Positions 1 through 8,735 are shown, counted from the first letter of the stretch. The stretch: DNA of 64,000 bases from Halomonas ventosae (GCF_004363555.1 NZ_SNZJ01000006.1:124001-188000); one strand, 5' to 3'. Notes: generated by a model from the sequence alone, not told the origin. Translations and numbers: made by a program.

Positions 1-801
1 CGGCCGCTCCTGCAGCCCTTCCCAGTAGGCCTCGAACTCGGGCCGGCGGGGAATGGTGCCGAAGTGCATGCCCCAGCCGAGGTGCGAACCGACATAGACA
101 TCGGCCGCGCTGAAGGCCGTGCCGGCGATATGACGCCTTCCCTCGAGGGCGGCCGCCAGGGTCTCGATGACCGTCCAGTAGTCGCCGCAGCCGAGCTGCT
201 TCTGCTGCTCCGCCGTGGGCTGCACGCCGAGGGTGTTGAGCGAGAGGGCGGATTCCAGGGGCCCGGCCGCGAAGAACAGCCAGCGGTAGTAGTCGCCCCG
301 GGCGGCGGGCGGCGGCGCCAGGCCGGCCTCCGGGAAGGCATCGGCGAGGTAGGCGCAAATGGCAGCGGCCTCGGTGACCACCACGTCCCCGTGGCGGATC
401 GCCGGCACCTTGCCCATGGGATTGAGGGCCAGGTAGTCCGGCGACTTCATGGCGGCACCGTACTCGAGGGTCACCGTGCGATAGGGCACGCCAAGCTCCT
501 CGAGCATCCAGTGGACGATCCCGCCCCGGGAGAGCGGGTTGGTGTAGAAGGTGAGCTCAGCCGGCTCCCGTGGGGCGGGTTCGGCCAGTGCCGCGGGTGG
601 CAGCACGACCTCCGGCGGAAGCACATAGCCCTGGCCAGGCGCGTTGACCACCTCGATACCCACCGCCCGCAATGCGGCAACGTCCTGGTAGAGGGTACGC
701 AGCGTGATCCCCAGCCGCTCGGCAAGCTCGGGCCCGCCGAGCGGGCCGGTGTGGTGGCGCAGTTCCCGGATCAGGTCTTGCAGGCGCGTCGTTCGTGACA
801 T
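1..801 (-). CDS. HTH - glutathione S-transferase fusion protein (C-terminus cut by window edge)
   Basis: The reading frame stays open from the ATG at 801 to base 1, giving 267 residues, so the C-terminus is missing. Residues 1-62 resemble the DNA-binding head of YafY/DeoR-type regulators: RLQDLIRELR, then LAERLGITLRTLYQDVAALR, ending GQGYVLP. In that family a WYL ligand domain would follow. Here a proline/alanine linker (about 63-81) leads instead into a glutathione S-transferase: a thioredoxin-fold start FYTNPLSRGGIVHWMLEELG, the cis-proline motif NPMGKVPAI, the glutathione-site stretch TEAAAICAYLAD, then the helical domain. I checked the frame codon by codon across the junction. By inference it is a regulator that senses a thiol adduct or electrophile, or a GST with a captured HTH. 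A sequencing-error fusion cannot be excluded. Confidence 0.8.
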   Translation of the reverse strand, partial: MSRTTRLQDLIRELRHHTGPLGGPELAERLGITLRTLYQDVAALRAVGIEVVNAPGQGYVLPPEVVLPPAALAEPAPREPAELTFYTNPLSRGGIVHWMLEELGVPYRTVTLEYGAAMKSPDYLALNPMGKVPAIRHGDVVVTEAAAICAYLADAFPEAGLAPPPAARGDYYRWLFFAAGPLESALSLNTLGVQPTAEQQKQLGCGDYWTVIETLAAALEGRRHIAGTAFSAADVYVGSHLGWGMHFGTIPRRPEFEAYWEGLQERP

Positions 802-928
802 GGACGATTCCTCGTGCGCGTGGCAGTGACTCGCCGCCTCGGGGCGTCGAGGCGATCATCATGCCTCCGACACGGCAACGGTACCAGTCACGCGACCAGG
901 GATCGGCTGCCGCCGAACCGGGGCCGGC

Positions 929-1894
929 TCACAGCCCCTGGGCACCCCGGCGCAACCAGTCATGCACGAAGGCAAGCTTCTGGCGGGCGGCATCCGAGAG
1001 CACAAAGGGGTAGAGATCGGAGAGCCCCATGGAGCGATTGACGTGGTTAACCCCCGCCACCAGGCTGGCCGCGACATGGATCAGTCGGTCGGCGTCGGGT
1101 TCCATGTAGGGGTCCCAGTTGGGACTCGGCAGCTCCGGGGAAGAGAGCCCCGCCGCCACGAAGCTGTCGGTGATATCGGTCAGGTGCAGCAGGTGGGCGG
1201 CGGTCTCGGCCCAGTCCTCGTGGGGATGCGCGGAGGCGTAGGTGGTCAAGAAGCGTAGCCGCCAGTCCGGCGGTGGGCCGTCATGGAAGTACCGCTGGAG
1301 CGCAGCGGGATAGTCCTCTCGTTCATCGCCGAACATGGCCCGGAAGGCCTCGAGGAAATCCTCCCGCAGGCTGAGGCGCCACCAGAGCATGTGCGAGATC
1401 TCGTGGCGCATATGGCCGATCATGGTGCGATAGGGTTCCTCCAGGGCCTCCCTGCGCGTGGTGCGCAGGACCGCATCCGCCTCCGCCACGCTGATCGTCA
1501 CCACGCCCCCGGCATGGCCCATGGGCACCGGCGTATGTCCTTCCGCCAGCATGTGAAACACCGGACGAGCGCCGGGGTCCTCAGGGCGGAACCAGTGCCA
1601 ACGGCCCAGGTTATCGAGCACCCAGCGCTTGGCGGCCTCGGTCTGCGCCCAGTTGGGCATGGCATCGGGAATGGAAGGATCCGGCGCCAGCGCGGTCATG
1701 GCGCAGGAGCGGCAGAAGGCGCCCTGCTCGGGGGCGATCCAGTTGCAGCCGATGACCTCGCGGTTCACGCAGAACGGCGGCATGGGCAGGAAGGCCCTGG
1801 CCTGGGGGTCATAGGCGACGGGCGTTCCCTCGGCGGTGGCGAGGTTGTCGAACCAGAGGGACCCGGCACCGACCGGGTTGGCAAAGACACGCAT
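929..1894 (-). CDS. putative zinc-binding metallopeptidase
   Basis: A 321-residue protein. Four cysteines near the N-terminus (C42, C50, C61, C64, in FCVNREVIGC and AFCRSC) look like a zinc ribbon. A classic zincin motif HEISH lies at 164-168, followed by a C-terminal helical region. This matches the putative zinc-binding metallopeptidase family of proteobacteria (zinc ribbon plus HExxH domain). The substrate is unknown. It is probably cytoplasmic: I see no signal peptide. The start at 1894 has a GGAG about 11 bases upstream. The gene stands alone; its stop lies about 130 bases from the start of the HTH-GST gene, on the same strand. Confidence 0.75.
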   Translation of the reverse strand: MRVFANPVGAGSLWFDNLATAEGTPVAYDPQARAFLPMPPFCVNREVIGCNWIAPEQGAFCRSCAMTALAPDPSIPDAMPNWAQTEAAKRWVLDNLGRWHWFRPEDPGARPVFHMLAEGHTPVPMGHAGGVVTISVAEADAVLRTTRREALEEPYRTMIGHMRHEISHMLWWRLSLREDFLEAFRAMFGDEREDYPAALQRYFHDGPPPDWRLRFLTTYASAHPHEDWAETAAHLLHLTDITDSFVAAGLSSPELPSPNWDPYMEPDADRLIHVAASLVAGVNHVNRSMGLSDLYPFVLSDAARQKLAFVHDWLRRGAQGL

Positions 1895-2024
1895 GAGGCA
1901 GTCACTCCGCAGTTACCGCAAGGCAGATGGCCCGACGCTCTAGGCTGCATCCTGCTCTTTCCGGTTCCACCAATCAAACTGCCATCGGTGCAAGGCCAGG
2001 CAGAATGCGACTACATCTTGCGTG

Positions 2025-2051
2025 AAAAAAACGGCGAGGGAGTCCCCGCCG
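2025..2051 (-). terminator. Rho-independent terminator after the acyl-CoA dehydrogenase gene
   Basis: Stem CGGCG(A)GGG / CCCCGCCG with a 3-base loop. On the minus strand it is followed by a run of seven T. It lies about 70 bases beyond the stop of the acyl-CoA dehydrogenase gene at 2119. Confidence 0.75.
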
Positions 2052-2118
2052 CCAAACACCGATCGCTACCGATCGAGAGAGTGCTCGCTGGTGTGTCGTT
2101 AAGCCATCAGGTCTCGAA

Positions 2119-3930
2119 TCAGATCTCGAAACCCAGGCCGAAGTCCTCGGCGCTGATCGCCATCAACGGCTCGGCACCGGCTTCCAGGGCCGCCTTGTGG
2201 GCGCGGGTGCGCGGCACCAGGCGCTGGTAGAAGAAGCGCGCGGTATCGAGCTTGGCGCGGTAGAAGGCGGCCTCCTCGCTGCCCTCGGCCAGCACGGAGC
2301 GGGCCTGCTTCGCCGCGCGGGCGAAGAGGTAGGCCAGGGTCACGTAGCCGGCGTACATCAGGTAGTCGACGCTGGCCGCGCCCACCTCCTCGCGGTCGGC
2401 CATGGCCTTCATGCCGATGGCCATGGTCATCTCGCCCCACTCGGTGTTGAGCTTGGCCAGCGGGCGCACGAACTCGGCGAGCTCGCTGTTGCCCTCCTCG
2501 GCCTGGCAGAACTTGTGGATCTCTTTCGTGAATACCTTGAGGCTCTCGCCCTGGCTCATCAGCACCTTGCGGCCCAGCAGGTCGAGGGCCTGGATGCCGG
2601 TGGTGCCCTCGTAGAGGCGAGTGATGCGCGCGTCGCGCACCAGCTGCTCCATGCCCCACTCCTGGATGAAGCCGTGGCCGCCGAAGACCTGCACGCCCTC
2701 GTTGGTGGCCTCGAAGCCCACCTCGGTGAGGAACGCCTTGACGATGGGGGTCAGCAGGCCCAGCAGGGTCTCGGCGCGCTCCTTCTCGGCGGCATCCGTG
2801 CCGTGCTCGACGATATCGATCATCTGGGCGGTGTAAAGCACCAGCATCCGGCCACCCTCGGCGAAGGCCTTCTGGGTGAGCAGCATGCGACGCACGTCCG
2901 GGTGGACGATGATCGGGTCGGCGGCCTTCTCCGGCGCCTTGGGACCTGCGAGCGAGCGCATCTGCAGGCGGTCACGGGCATAGGCCAGGGCGTTCTGGAA
3001 GCTTGCCTCGGTGAGCCCCAGGCCCTGGATGCCGACGCCGATGCGCGCGGCGTTCATCATGGTGAACATGCAGGCCAGGCCCTTGTTGGGGGCGCCCACC
3101 AGGAAGCCCTTGGCCGCATCGAAGTTCATCACGCAGGTGGCGTTGCCGTGGATGCCCATCTTGTGCTCCAGCGAGCCGCACACCACGCCGTTGCGCTCGC
3201 CTGGATCGCCCGCTTCATTGGGAAGATATTTCGGCACCACAAAGAGCGAGATGCCTTTCGAGCCCTCGGGGGCGTCCGGCAGCTTGGCCAGTACCAGGTG
3301 GACGATGTTCTCGGCCAGGTCATGCTCGCCGGCAGAAATGAAAATCTTGGTGCCGGTGATCTCATAGGCGCCGTCATCGGCGGGAACCGCGCGAGTCTTG
3401 ATCAGGCCCAGGTCGGTGCCGCAGTGGGGCTCGGTGAGGCACATGGTGCCGGTCCAGGTGCCCTCCACCAGCCTCGTCAGGTAGGTCGCCTGCTGCTCGG
3501 CGGTGCCGTGGTGGCGCAGGGCGTCGGCGGCGCCGTGGGAGAGCCCCGGATACATGCCCCAGGCCAGGTTGGTGGAGCAGACCATCTCGTTGAGCACCAT
3601 GGCCAGCGAGTGCGGCAGGCCCTGGCCGCCGTGGGCGGGCTCGGCGGCAAGGCTCGGCCAGCCGCCCGCCACGTACTGGGCGTAGGCCTCCTTGAAACCC
3701 TTCGGCGCCTTCACCTCGCCGCCCTCCAGCAGGCAGCCCTCGCGATCGCCGCTCTGGTTGAGCGGCAGCAGCACCTCGCGGGCGAAGCGCGCGCCCTCCT
3801 CCAGGATCGCGGCGACCACGTCGGGACTGGCCTCCTCGCCGTCCGGCAGACGGGCGTAGTGGGCCGGGTAGTCCAGCATCTCGTCCATGACGAAGCGGAT
3901 ATCGCGCAGGGGGGCCTGATAGTCGGGCAT
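2119..3930 (-). CDS. acyl-CoA dehydrogenase, long form with extra C-terminal domain
   Basis: A 603-residue flavoprotein expected to insert the alpha-beta double bond into an acyl-CoA, passing electrons to ETF. It is longer than the usual ~380-residue enzymes and has the layout of the family with both an N-terminal cap and a C-terminal extension. That family includes DmdC-like and long-chain bacterial enzymes. Visible motifs are MCLTEPHCGTDLG, TGTKIFISAGEHD, MMNAARIGVGIQG and FGGHGFIQEWGMEQLVRDARI with the downstream YEGTTGIQALDLLGRK. The start is supported by AGGAGAG upstream. It has its own promoter flanked by PsrA-like boxes, so it is probably induced by fatty acyl-CoA. The chain-length preference cannot be read from sequence. 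Confidence 0.9.
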   Translation of the reverse strand: MPDYQAPLRDIRFVMDEMLDYPAHYARLPDGEEASPDVVAAILEEGARFAREVLLPLNQSGDREGCLLEGGEVKAPKGFKEAYAQYVAGGWPSLAAEPAHGGQGLPHSLAMVLNEMVCSTNLAWGMYPGLSHGAADALRHHGTAEQQATYLTRLVEGTWTGTMCLTEPHCGTDLGLIKTRAVPADDGAYEITGTKIFISAGEHDLAENIVHLVLAKLPDAPEGSKGISLFVVPKYLPNEAGDPGERNGVVCGSLEHKMGIHGNATCVMNFDAAKGFLVGAPNKGLACMFTMMNAARIGVGIQGLGLTEASFQNALAYARDRLQMRSLAGPKAPEKAADPIIVHPDVRRMLLTQKAFAEGGRMLVLYTAQMIDIVEHGTDAAEKERAETLLGLLTPIVKAFLTEVGFEATNEGVQVFGGHGFIQEWGMEQLVRDARITRLYEGTTGIQALDLLGRKVLMSQGESLKVFTKEIHKFCQAEEGNSELAEFVRPLAKLNTEWGEMTMAIGMKAMADREEVGAASVDYLMYAGYVTLAYLFARAAKQARSVLAEGSEEAAFYRAKLDTARFFYQRLVPRTRAHKAALEAGAEPLMAISAEDFGLGFEI

Positions 3931-3985
3931 CTCGATCTCTCCTGGAAAAGGCCGCCGGAAGTCGGGGGCGGGCGGCGGCGGCCGC

Positions 3986-4044
3986 TTTCAAACATGTGTT
4001 TGAAATTATCCCTCATCCTGGATGCAGTCAAGCGTTCGTTTGAA
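3986..4044 (-). promoter_or_regulatory. promoter with two PsrA-like operators
   Basis: On the minus strand TTGACT (4031-4026) and GATAAT (4010-4005), 15 bases apart, form a plausible sigma-70 promoter for the acyl-CoA dehydrogenase. A perfect palindrome TTTCAAAC-N4-GTTTGAAA at 3986-4005 sits just after the -10. A second, imperfect copy (TCAAGC-N4-GTTTGAA, 4028-4044) overlaps the -35. Both fit the GAAAC-N4-GTTTC/G style site known for PsrA, the TetR-family fatty-acid sensor of pseudomonads. PsrA itself is not in the window. Confidence 0.6.
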
Positions 4045-4054
4045 GAAGCGGAAA

Positions 4055-4108
4055 GGATCAAGGGGTCAAGGAGTCAAGGGACACCTCCCCTTACTCCTTG
4101 ACCCCTTG
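4055..4108. terminator. long inverted repeat with tandem octamers, probable terminator
   Basis: A perfect 16-base inverted repeat (4059-4074 with 4093-4108) whose inner part also pairs, so a nearly continuous hairpin forms. The left arm is three tandem octamers ending TCAAG (4055-4078). It begins 16 bases past the stop of the short-chain dehydrogenase gene, a good position for a terminator, but there is no clear T run. Confidence 0.5.
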
Positions 4109-4124
4109 TGACTGGCCGAAAGCC

Positions 4125-4892
4125 TTACTGCATGCGAATCCCGCCGTCCAGGCGGATCACCTCGCCGTTGAGCATGGCGTTAGTGATGATCTGCTCGGCC
4201 AGGCGGGCGAACTCGTCGGGCTTGCCGAGCCGCTTGGGAAAGGGCACGGCGGCGGCCAGGGCCTGGGCGGCCTCGTCGGGGATCTCGCTCATCATGGGGG
4301 TCTCGAAGACCCCGGGGGCAATGGCCATCACCCGCACGCCGTGGCGCGAGAGCTCCCGGGCCGCCGGCAGGCTCATGCCCACCACGCCGGCCTTGGAGGC
4401 GCTGTAGGCGCACTGCCCCACCTGGCCATCCATGGCGGCGATGGAGGCGGTGTTGATGATCACCCCGCGCTCACCGTCCTCACCCGGGGCGTTGCCCGCC
4501 ATGGCCGCGGCGGCCAGTCGCATCACGTTGAAGGTGCCCACCAAGTTGATCTGGATGGTGCGATTATAGGCCTCGAGGTCGGCGGGGTTGCCCTCGCGAT
4601 CGACCAGCTTGCCCACGCTGACCACCCCGGCGCAGTGCACCACACCGGCGAGGCCGCGGCCATCGCTGAGCTCCACCGCCACATCGACGGCCGCCTGGAT
4701 GTCCTCGCCGGAGGTGACGTCGCCGCGCACCGCCCGGGCGGCACCGCCCAGGCGCTCGGCGTGGGCCTCCACGGCGTTGCTGAGGTCGCAGAGCACCACC
4801 CGGCCGCCGGCGGCGACCAGGCGCTCGGCGGTGGCCGCCCCCAGCCCGGAGGCGGCCCCGGTAATCAGAAAGGTATTGTCCTTCAGTTGCAT
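4125..4892 (-). CDS. short-chain dehydrogenase, 3-hydroxyacyl-CoA dehydrogenase type II-like
   Basis: 255 residues with a Rossmann nucleotide motif [13 protein letters not shown] near the N-terminus, VVHCAGVVS in place of NNAG, catalytic serine in [10 protein letters not shown] and the YSASK tetrad. The overall pattern resembles the HSD17B10/type II 3-hydroxyacyl-CoA dehydrogenase group, which fits its place between an acyl ligase and an acyl-CoA dehydrogenase. I chose the ATG at 4892 because GAGGA precedes it by 7 bases and family members start just before LITGAASG; an upstream in-frame extension is not supported. It lies 16 bases after the ligase stop, so the two are co-transcribed. The substrate is inferred. 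Confidence 0.85.
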   Translation of the reverse strand: MQLKDNTFLITGAASGLGAATAERLVAAGGRVVLCDLSNAVEAHAERLGGAARAVRGDVTSGEDIQAAVDVAVELSDGRGLAGVVHCAGVVSVGKLVDREGNPADLEAYNRTIQINLVGTFNVMRLAAAAMAGNAPGEDGERGVIINTASIAAMDGQVGQCAYSASKAGVVGMSLPAARELSRHGVRVMAIAPGVFETPMMSEIPDEAAQALAAAVPFPKRLGKPDEFARLAEQIITNAMLNGEVIRLDGGIRMQ

Positions 4893-4908
4893 GTCAGGAT
4901 CCTCGGAG

Positions 4909-6573
4909 TCATTTGGCCGGGGCCTCTTCGGCCTTGTCGACGGCATCGGCGCGCAGCTTGAATCGCTGGATCTTGCCGCTCGGAGTCTTGGGCAGCTCCT
5001 CGACGAACTCGATCACCCGCGGGAAGGCGTGGGTGGAGAGCCGCTCGCGCACCTGCTTGCGGATCTCGTCGGCCAGGGCATCGCTTGCCTCGTAGCCCTC
5101 GCGCAGCACCACGTAGGACTTGATGATCTCGCCGCGGATCTCGTCGGGCTGGCCCACGGCGGCGGACTCGGCGACGGCCGGGTGGGTCATCACGCTGTTC
5201 TCCACGTCGGTGGGCCCCACGCGATAGCCGGCGGTGGTGATGATGTCGTCGTCGCGACCGGCGAACTGGAAGGTGCCGTCCTCGTTGCGGATCACCACGT
5301 CACCGGTCAGGTAGTACCCTTCGGCGAAGGGGTGCTTCTCCTGCCAGGTGTAGCCGGCGAAGAAGTGCGCCGGGGAGTTCTCGATGTCCACGGCCAGCAC
5401 GCCCGGCTCGCCCGGGGGCAGCTCGTTATACTCGGCGTCGAGGATCGCCAGGCGGTAGCCGGGCATCGGTACGCCCATGGCGCCGACATGCTTGGGATGG
5501 TCCAGGGCATGGTGGTTGTTGCAGGTCATGCCGGTCTCGGTCTGGCCGTAGTGGTCCATGACCGGGCAACCCAGGGAGCGCTCGACCCAGGTCACCACCT
5601 CGGTGTTGAGCGGCTCGCCGGCGGAGCTCGCCGCGCGCAGCTCGAGGGTCTGGTGGGCATCATCGAAGAGGCCGGAGGCCTTCATCAGGCGGTAGGCGGT
5701 GGGCGCGGCGGCGAAGTTGGTGATGCGGTGGCGCTTCATGAAGGCCAACGCCCCCTCGGCGGAAAAGCCCGCCTCGCAGAAATGGGTGGTCACCCCCAGC
5801 AGCAGCGGCCCGGCGATGGCGTAGTAGAGGCCATAGGCCCAGCCCGGGTCGGCCATGTTCCAGAAACGGTCGGTGTCGCGCAGGTCGACGGCCAGCTCCA
5901 TGTAAAGGGCGAAGGCCGGCATGGCGGCCAACGGCACGGCAACCCCCTTGGGCTTGCCCACGGTGCCGGAGGTGAACATCTGCAGGAAGGGCTCGTCGCG
6001 GGAAAGGCGCGGCGGCGTGGTCTCGATCGGCGCATGCGCCAGGGCATCATTCCAGTCCAGGTCGTCGCCGTGGTCGGCATCGGGGCCACCTACCGCCAAC
6101 ACCGGCGGGCACTGGGTGAGGCCATCGAACTTGAAGCGATTGGCATGATCGGTGATCACAAGGCGGGTGTCGGCGCGGCCCAGGCGGTAGTCCACGGCGT
6201 CCGGACCGAAGGCGGTGAACAGCGGCTGGTAGACGGCACCGATGCGCCAGGTGGCCAGCACCGCCACCAGCAGCTGCGGCGAGCGCGGCAGCATGCAGGC
6301 GATCCGGTCGCCCACGCCCAGGCCACGCTCGGCGAACCAGCCGGCGAGCCTGGCGCTCTCGGCATCGAGCTCGGCGTAGGTCAGGGTGTTGACCTGGCCC
6401 TGGGTGTCCTCGTGCACCAGGGCCAGCACGTCGCCACGGCCGGCACGCAGGTGGCGCCCGCAGCTGGACTCGAAGGCGTTGGCCTTGCCGTCGCGGTGGT
6501 CATCGAGGCGCGCGATGACGTCGTCGATGGAAAAGGTCTCGAGGTAGCTCTGGTAGTCGGGAAGGGTGCTCAT
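4909..6573 (-). CDS. AMP-dependent acyl-CoA synthetase (acetyl-CoA synthetase-like)
   Basis: 554 residues of the ANL adenylating superfamily, activating a carboxylic acid to its CoA ester through an acyl-AMP. Motifs in order: MFTSGTVGKPKGVA (ATP loop), DHYGQTETGMTCNN, YLTGDVVIRNEDGTF with FAGRDDDIITTAGYRVGP (hinge), and the C-terminal lysine in KTPSGKIQRFKLR. Length and motif spacing resemble medium- or short-chain acyl ligases more than FadD. The start at 6573 has GAGAGG upstream. It is the first gene of an operon with the short-chain dehydrogenase. A palindromic site and the CAAGCGCTAG motif shared with the TetR promoter lie upstream. Confidence 0.85.
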   Translation of the reverse strand: MSTLPDYQSYLETFSIDDVIARLDDHRDGKANAFESSCGRHLRAGRGDVLALVHEDTQGQVNTLTYAELDAESARLAGWFAERGLGVGDRIACMLPRSPQLLVAVLATWRIGAVYQPLFTAFGPDAVDYRLGRADTRLVITDHANRFKFDGLTQCPPVLAVGGPDADHGDDLDWNDALAHAPIETTPPRLSRDEPFLQMFTSGTVGKPKGVAVPLAAMPAFALYMELAVDLRDTDRFWNMADPGWAYGLYYAIAGPLLLGVTTHFCEAGFSAEGALAFMKRHRITNFAAAPTAYRLMKASGLFDDAHQTLELRAASSAGEPLNTEVVTWVERSLGCPVMDHYGQTETGMTCNNHHALDHPKHVGAMGVPMPGYRLAILDAEYNELPPGEPGVLAVDIENSPAHFFAGYTWQEKHPFAEGYYLTGDVVIRNEDGTFQFAGRDDDIITTAGYRVGPTDVENSVMTHPAVAESAAVGQPDEIRGEIIKSYVVLREGYEASDALADEIRKQVRERLSTHAFPRVIEFVEELPKTPSGKIQRFKLRADAVDKAEEAPAK

Positions 6574-6699
6574 GTACTGCCCTCTCGCGGTTTGTGCTTG
6601 TTGTGGCGGCAAGCAAGGTTTGTGGCGACTGATGCTGGCGACGAAGGAAATGGCAAACGCCGACGCTGGCGTGCACGCCCACCTTCTGATTAGATGCAG

Positions 6700-6730
6700 T
6701 TGACGTAAGCGTCAACCTATCAAGCGCTAG
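6700..6730. promoter_or_regulatory. palindromic operator candidates upstream of the acyl-CoA synthetase
   Basis: A perfect inverted repeat TTGACG-N4-CGTCAA (6700-6715) is followed by CAAGCGCTAG (6721-6730). The reverse complement of that decamer recurs at 7415-7424 in front of the TetR gene, which suggests one regulator acts on both promoters. Confidence 0.45.
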
Positions 6731-6827
6731 GTACAAGCTAGAGGCTCCCGGGGAACGGGGCAACCCCTGAACGGCAGGACGGGACTAGACGATGGTCGAG
6801 CGTAGCGGGCCGGCGGCGCCCGGGATG

Positions 6828-7403
6828 TCAGACTCGATGGGTGATCATGGCGACCAGCTCGTGGGCCAGGTCATCCGGGGAGCGCGGACCGGCGGGGTCG
6901 TACCAGCGCACCGTCCAGTTGAGCGCCCCCATCACGAAGCGGGCCACCAGGAAGCGGTCGCCATGGATCAGCCCCTCGGCCAGGGCCGCGTCGATCACCT
7001 CCTCCCACAGCGCCTCGTAGGCATCGCGCAGGTGGCTCAGGTGGTCCCGGGCCTCGGGATCGAGACGGCGCCACTCGTAGAGGGCCACCACGTGGGCGTT
7101 GCGGTCGGTGAGCAGGGTCTCGAGGTGCGCGCGCGCCATGGCCTGCAACCGTGCCTCGGCAGAGTTGTCGCACTCCTCGAGGGCCGCCTTCGCGATGACC
7201 AGGGCGTTCTGGGTCCCCTCCTCGATCACCGCCGCCAGGATCTCCTGCTTGTCGCGGAAGTGATGGAAGAGGCTGCCGGACTTGATGCCCATCTCCTGGG
7301 CGAGCATGCGCACCGTGGTCCGGTCAAAGCCCTCCTGGACAAACAGCTGGGCGGCCTGACGGGTCAGCTCCTTGCGGCGCGGTGAGTCATTCATTACATT
7401 CAT
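6828..7403 (-). CDS. TetR/AcrR family transcriptional regulator
   Basis: 191 residues. The N-terminal helix-turn-helix is clear: LTRQAAQLFVQEGFDRTTVR, then AQEMGIKSGSLFHHFRDKQEIL. The C-terminal ligand domain is helical and contains RMLAQ and ALYEWRRLDPEARDHL, as in TetR proteins tied to acyl-CoA catabolism (KstR2- or acyl-ligase-associated types). It lies between the acyl-CoA synthetase operon and the divergent thiolase gene and probably represses both and itself. The ligand is likely an acyl-CoA made by the pathway, but this is inference. A second ATG at 7394 is also possible. Confidence 0.85.
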   Translation of the reverse strand: MNVMNDSPRRKELTRQAAQLFVQEGFDRTTVRMLAQEMGIKSGSLFHHFRDKQEILAAVIEEGTQNALVIAKAALEECDNSAEARLQAMARAHLETLLTDRNAHVVALYEWRRLDPEARDHLSHLRDAYEALWEEVIDAALAEGLIHGDRFLVARFVMGALNWTVRWYDPAGPRSPDDLAHELVAMITHRV

Positions 7404-7414
7404 CGAGATTTACA

Positions 7415-7424
7415 CTAGCGCTTG
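7415..7424. promoter_or_regulatory. candidate TetR operator in the divergent TetR-thiolase region
   Basis: CTAGCGCTTG, exact reverse complement of the decamer at 6721-6730. It sits 12 bases upstream of the TetR start and within the divergent promoter region for the thiolase. Confidence 0.4.
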
Positions 7425-7547
7425 CTTGGTTGACCCTGAGAAAACCACAGCCCCGCGGACGGGTCAACGCGGCGCCGTCCGAGATAACGGCCACAATGAC
7501 AATGCAGTCCCGCCCGGGACCGTAACGCCACACCGGGAGTACCCACC

Positions 7548-8735
7548 ATGAGCCAGTCCAACGATATCGTCTTCCTCTCTGCCACACGCACGCCCATGGG
7601 CGGCATGCTGGGCAGCCTTTCCAGCCTTACCGCCCCGCAGCTCGGGGCCACGGCGATCCAGGCCGCCATCGAGCGCGCCGGCATCAGTGCCGACAGCATC
7701 GACGAGGGCATCATGGGCTGCGTGCTGCCCGCCGGCGTCAAGCAGGGCCCGGCCCGCCAGGCCATGCGCCAGGCCGGCATTCCCGACGCTATCGGCGCCA
7801 CCACCATCAACAAGCTGTGCGGCTCAGGCATGAAGGCCGCCATGCTGGCCCACGACCTGATCCGCGCCGGCAGCGGCGAGGTGATGCTGGCCGGCGGCAT
7901 GGAGTCCATGTCCAACGCGCCCCATGTGCTGACCAAGGCCCGTGCCGGCTATCGCCTGGGCCATGGCGAGCTCAAGGACCACATGTTCCTGGATGGCCTG
8001 GAGGATGCCGAGACCGGCAAGCTGATGGGCGTCTTCGCCCAGGACGTCGCCAGCGATCGCAACTACGGCCGCGAACGCCTGGACGACTTCGCCATTGCCT
8101 CGCTGGAGCGTGCCATGGAGGCCACCAACGCCGGCCACCTGAAGGCCGAGATGGCGCCGGTCACCGTCACCAGCCGCCAGGGAGAAAGCGTGGTGGACCA
8201 CGACGAGCAGCCCTTCCAGGCCAAGCTCGACAAGATCCGCTCGCTGCGCCCCGCCTTCGCCAAGGACGGCACCATCACCGCCGCCAACTCCAGCTCCATC
8301 TCCGATGGCGCCTCGGCGCTGATCCTGGCGAGCCAGGCAGCGGCCGACCGCCTGGGCGCCAAACCGATCGCGCGGATGCTGGGTCATAGCACCCATTCGC
8401 GGCACCCCAGCGAGTTCACCATCGCTCCGGTAGGCGCCATCGACAAGCTGATGAAGAAGCTCGACTGGGGCGTGAATGACGTCGACCTCTTCGAGATCAA
8501 CGAGGCCTTCGCCGTGGTGACCCTGATGGCCATGGACGACCTGGGCCTGCCCCACGACAAGGTCAACGTCTTCGGCGGCGCCTGCGCCCAGGGCCATCCC
8601 ATCGGCTCCACCGGCTCGCGGATCATTGCCACCCTGATCCATGCCCTGCGCACCAGGGGCGGCAAGCGCGGCATCGCGAGCCTGTGCATCGGCGGCGGGG
8701 AGGCCACCGCGGTGGCGGTCGAACTGGTCGACTGA
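7548..8735 (+). CDS. acetyl-CoA acetyltransferase (thiolase)
   Basis: 395 residues. It catalyses thiolytic cleavage of 3-oxoacyl-CoA, or condensation of two acetyl-CoA. The nucleophilic cysteine is C91 in INKLCGSGMKA. The catalytic histidine lies in CAQGHPIGSTGSRI, the second cysteine in SLCIGGGEA, and NEAFAVV is intact. The length is usual for the family. It is divergent from the TetR gene and overlaps the next gene stop-to-start (TGATG at 8733-8737), so the two are translationally coupled. In this locus it likely completes beta-oxidation of the acid activated by the 4.9-6.6 kb ligase. Confidence 0.9.
   Translation: MSQSNDIVFLSATRTPMGGMLGSLSSLTAPQLGATAIQAAIERAGISADSIDEGIMGCVLPAGVKQGPARQAMRQAGIPDAIGATTINKLCGSGMKAAMLAHDLIRAGSGEVMLAGGMESMSNAPHVLTKARAGYRLGHGELKDHMFLDGLEDAETGKLMGVFAQDVASDRNYGRERLDDFAIASLERAMEATNAGHLKAEMAPVTVTSRQGESVVDHDEQPFQAKLDKIRSLRPAFAKDGTITAANSSSISDGASALILASQAAADRLGAKPIARMLGHSTHSRHPSEFTIAPVGAIDKLMKKLDWGVNDVDLFEINEAFAVVTLMAMDDLGLPHDKVNVFGGACAQGHPIGSTGSRIIATLIHALRTRGGKRGIASLCIGGGEATAVAVELVD

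Noticed and set aside
2197-4101. A 634-codon open frame on the plus strand
   Set aside because: It is the mirror of the acyl-CoA dehydrogenase gene. High GC keeps the opposite frame open; the translation is His/Ala/Gly-rich without any domain.
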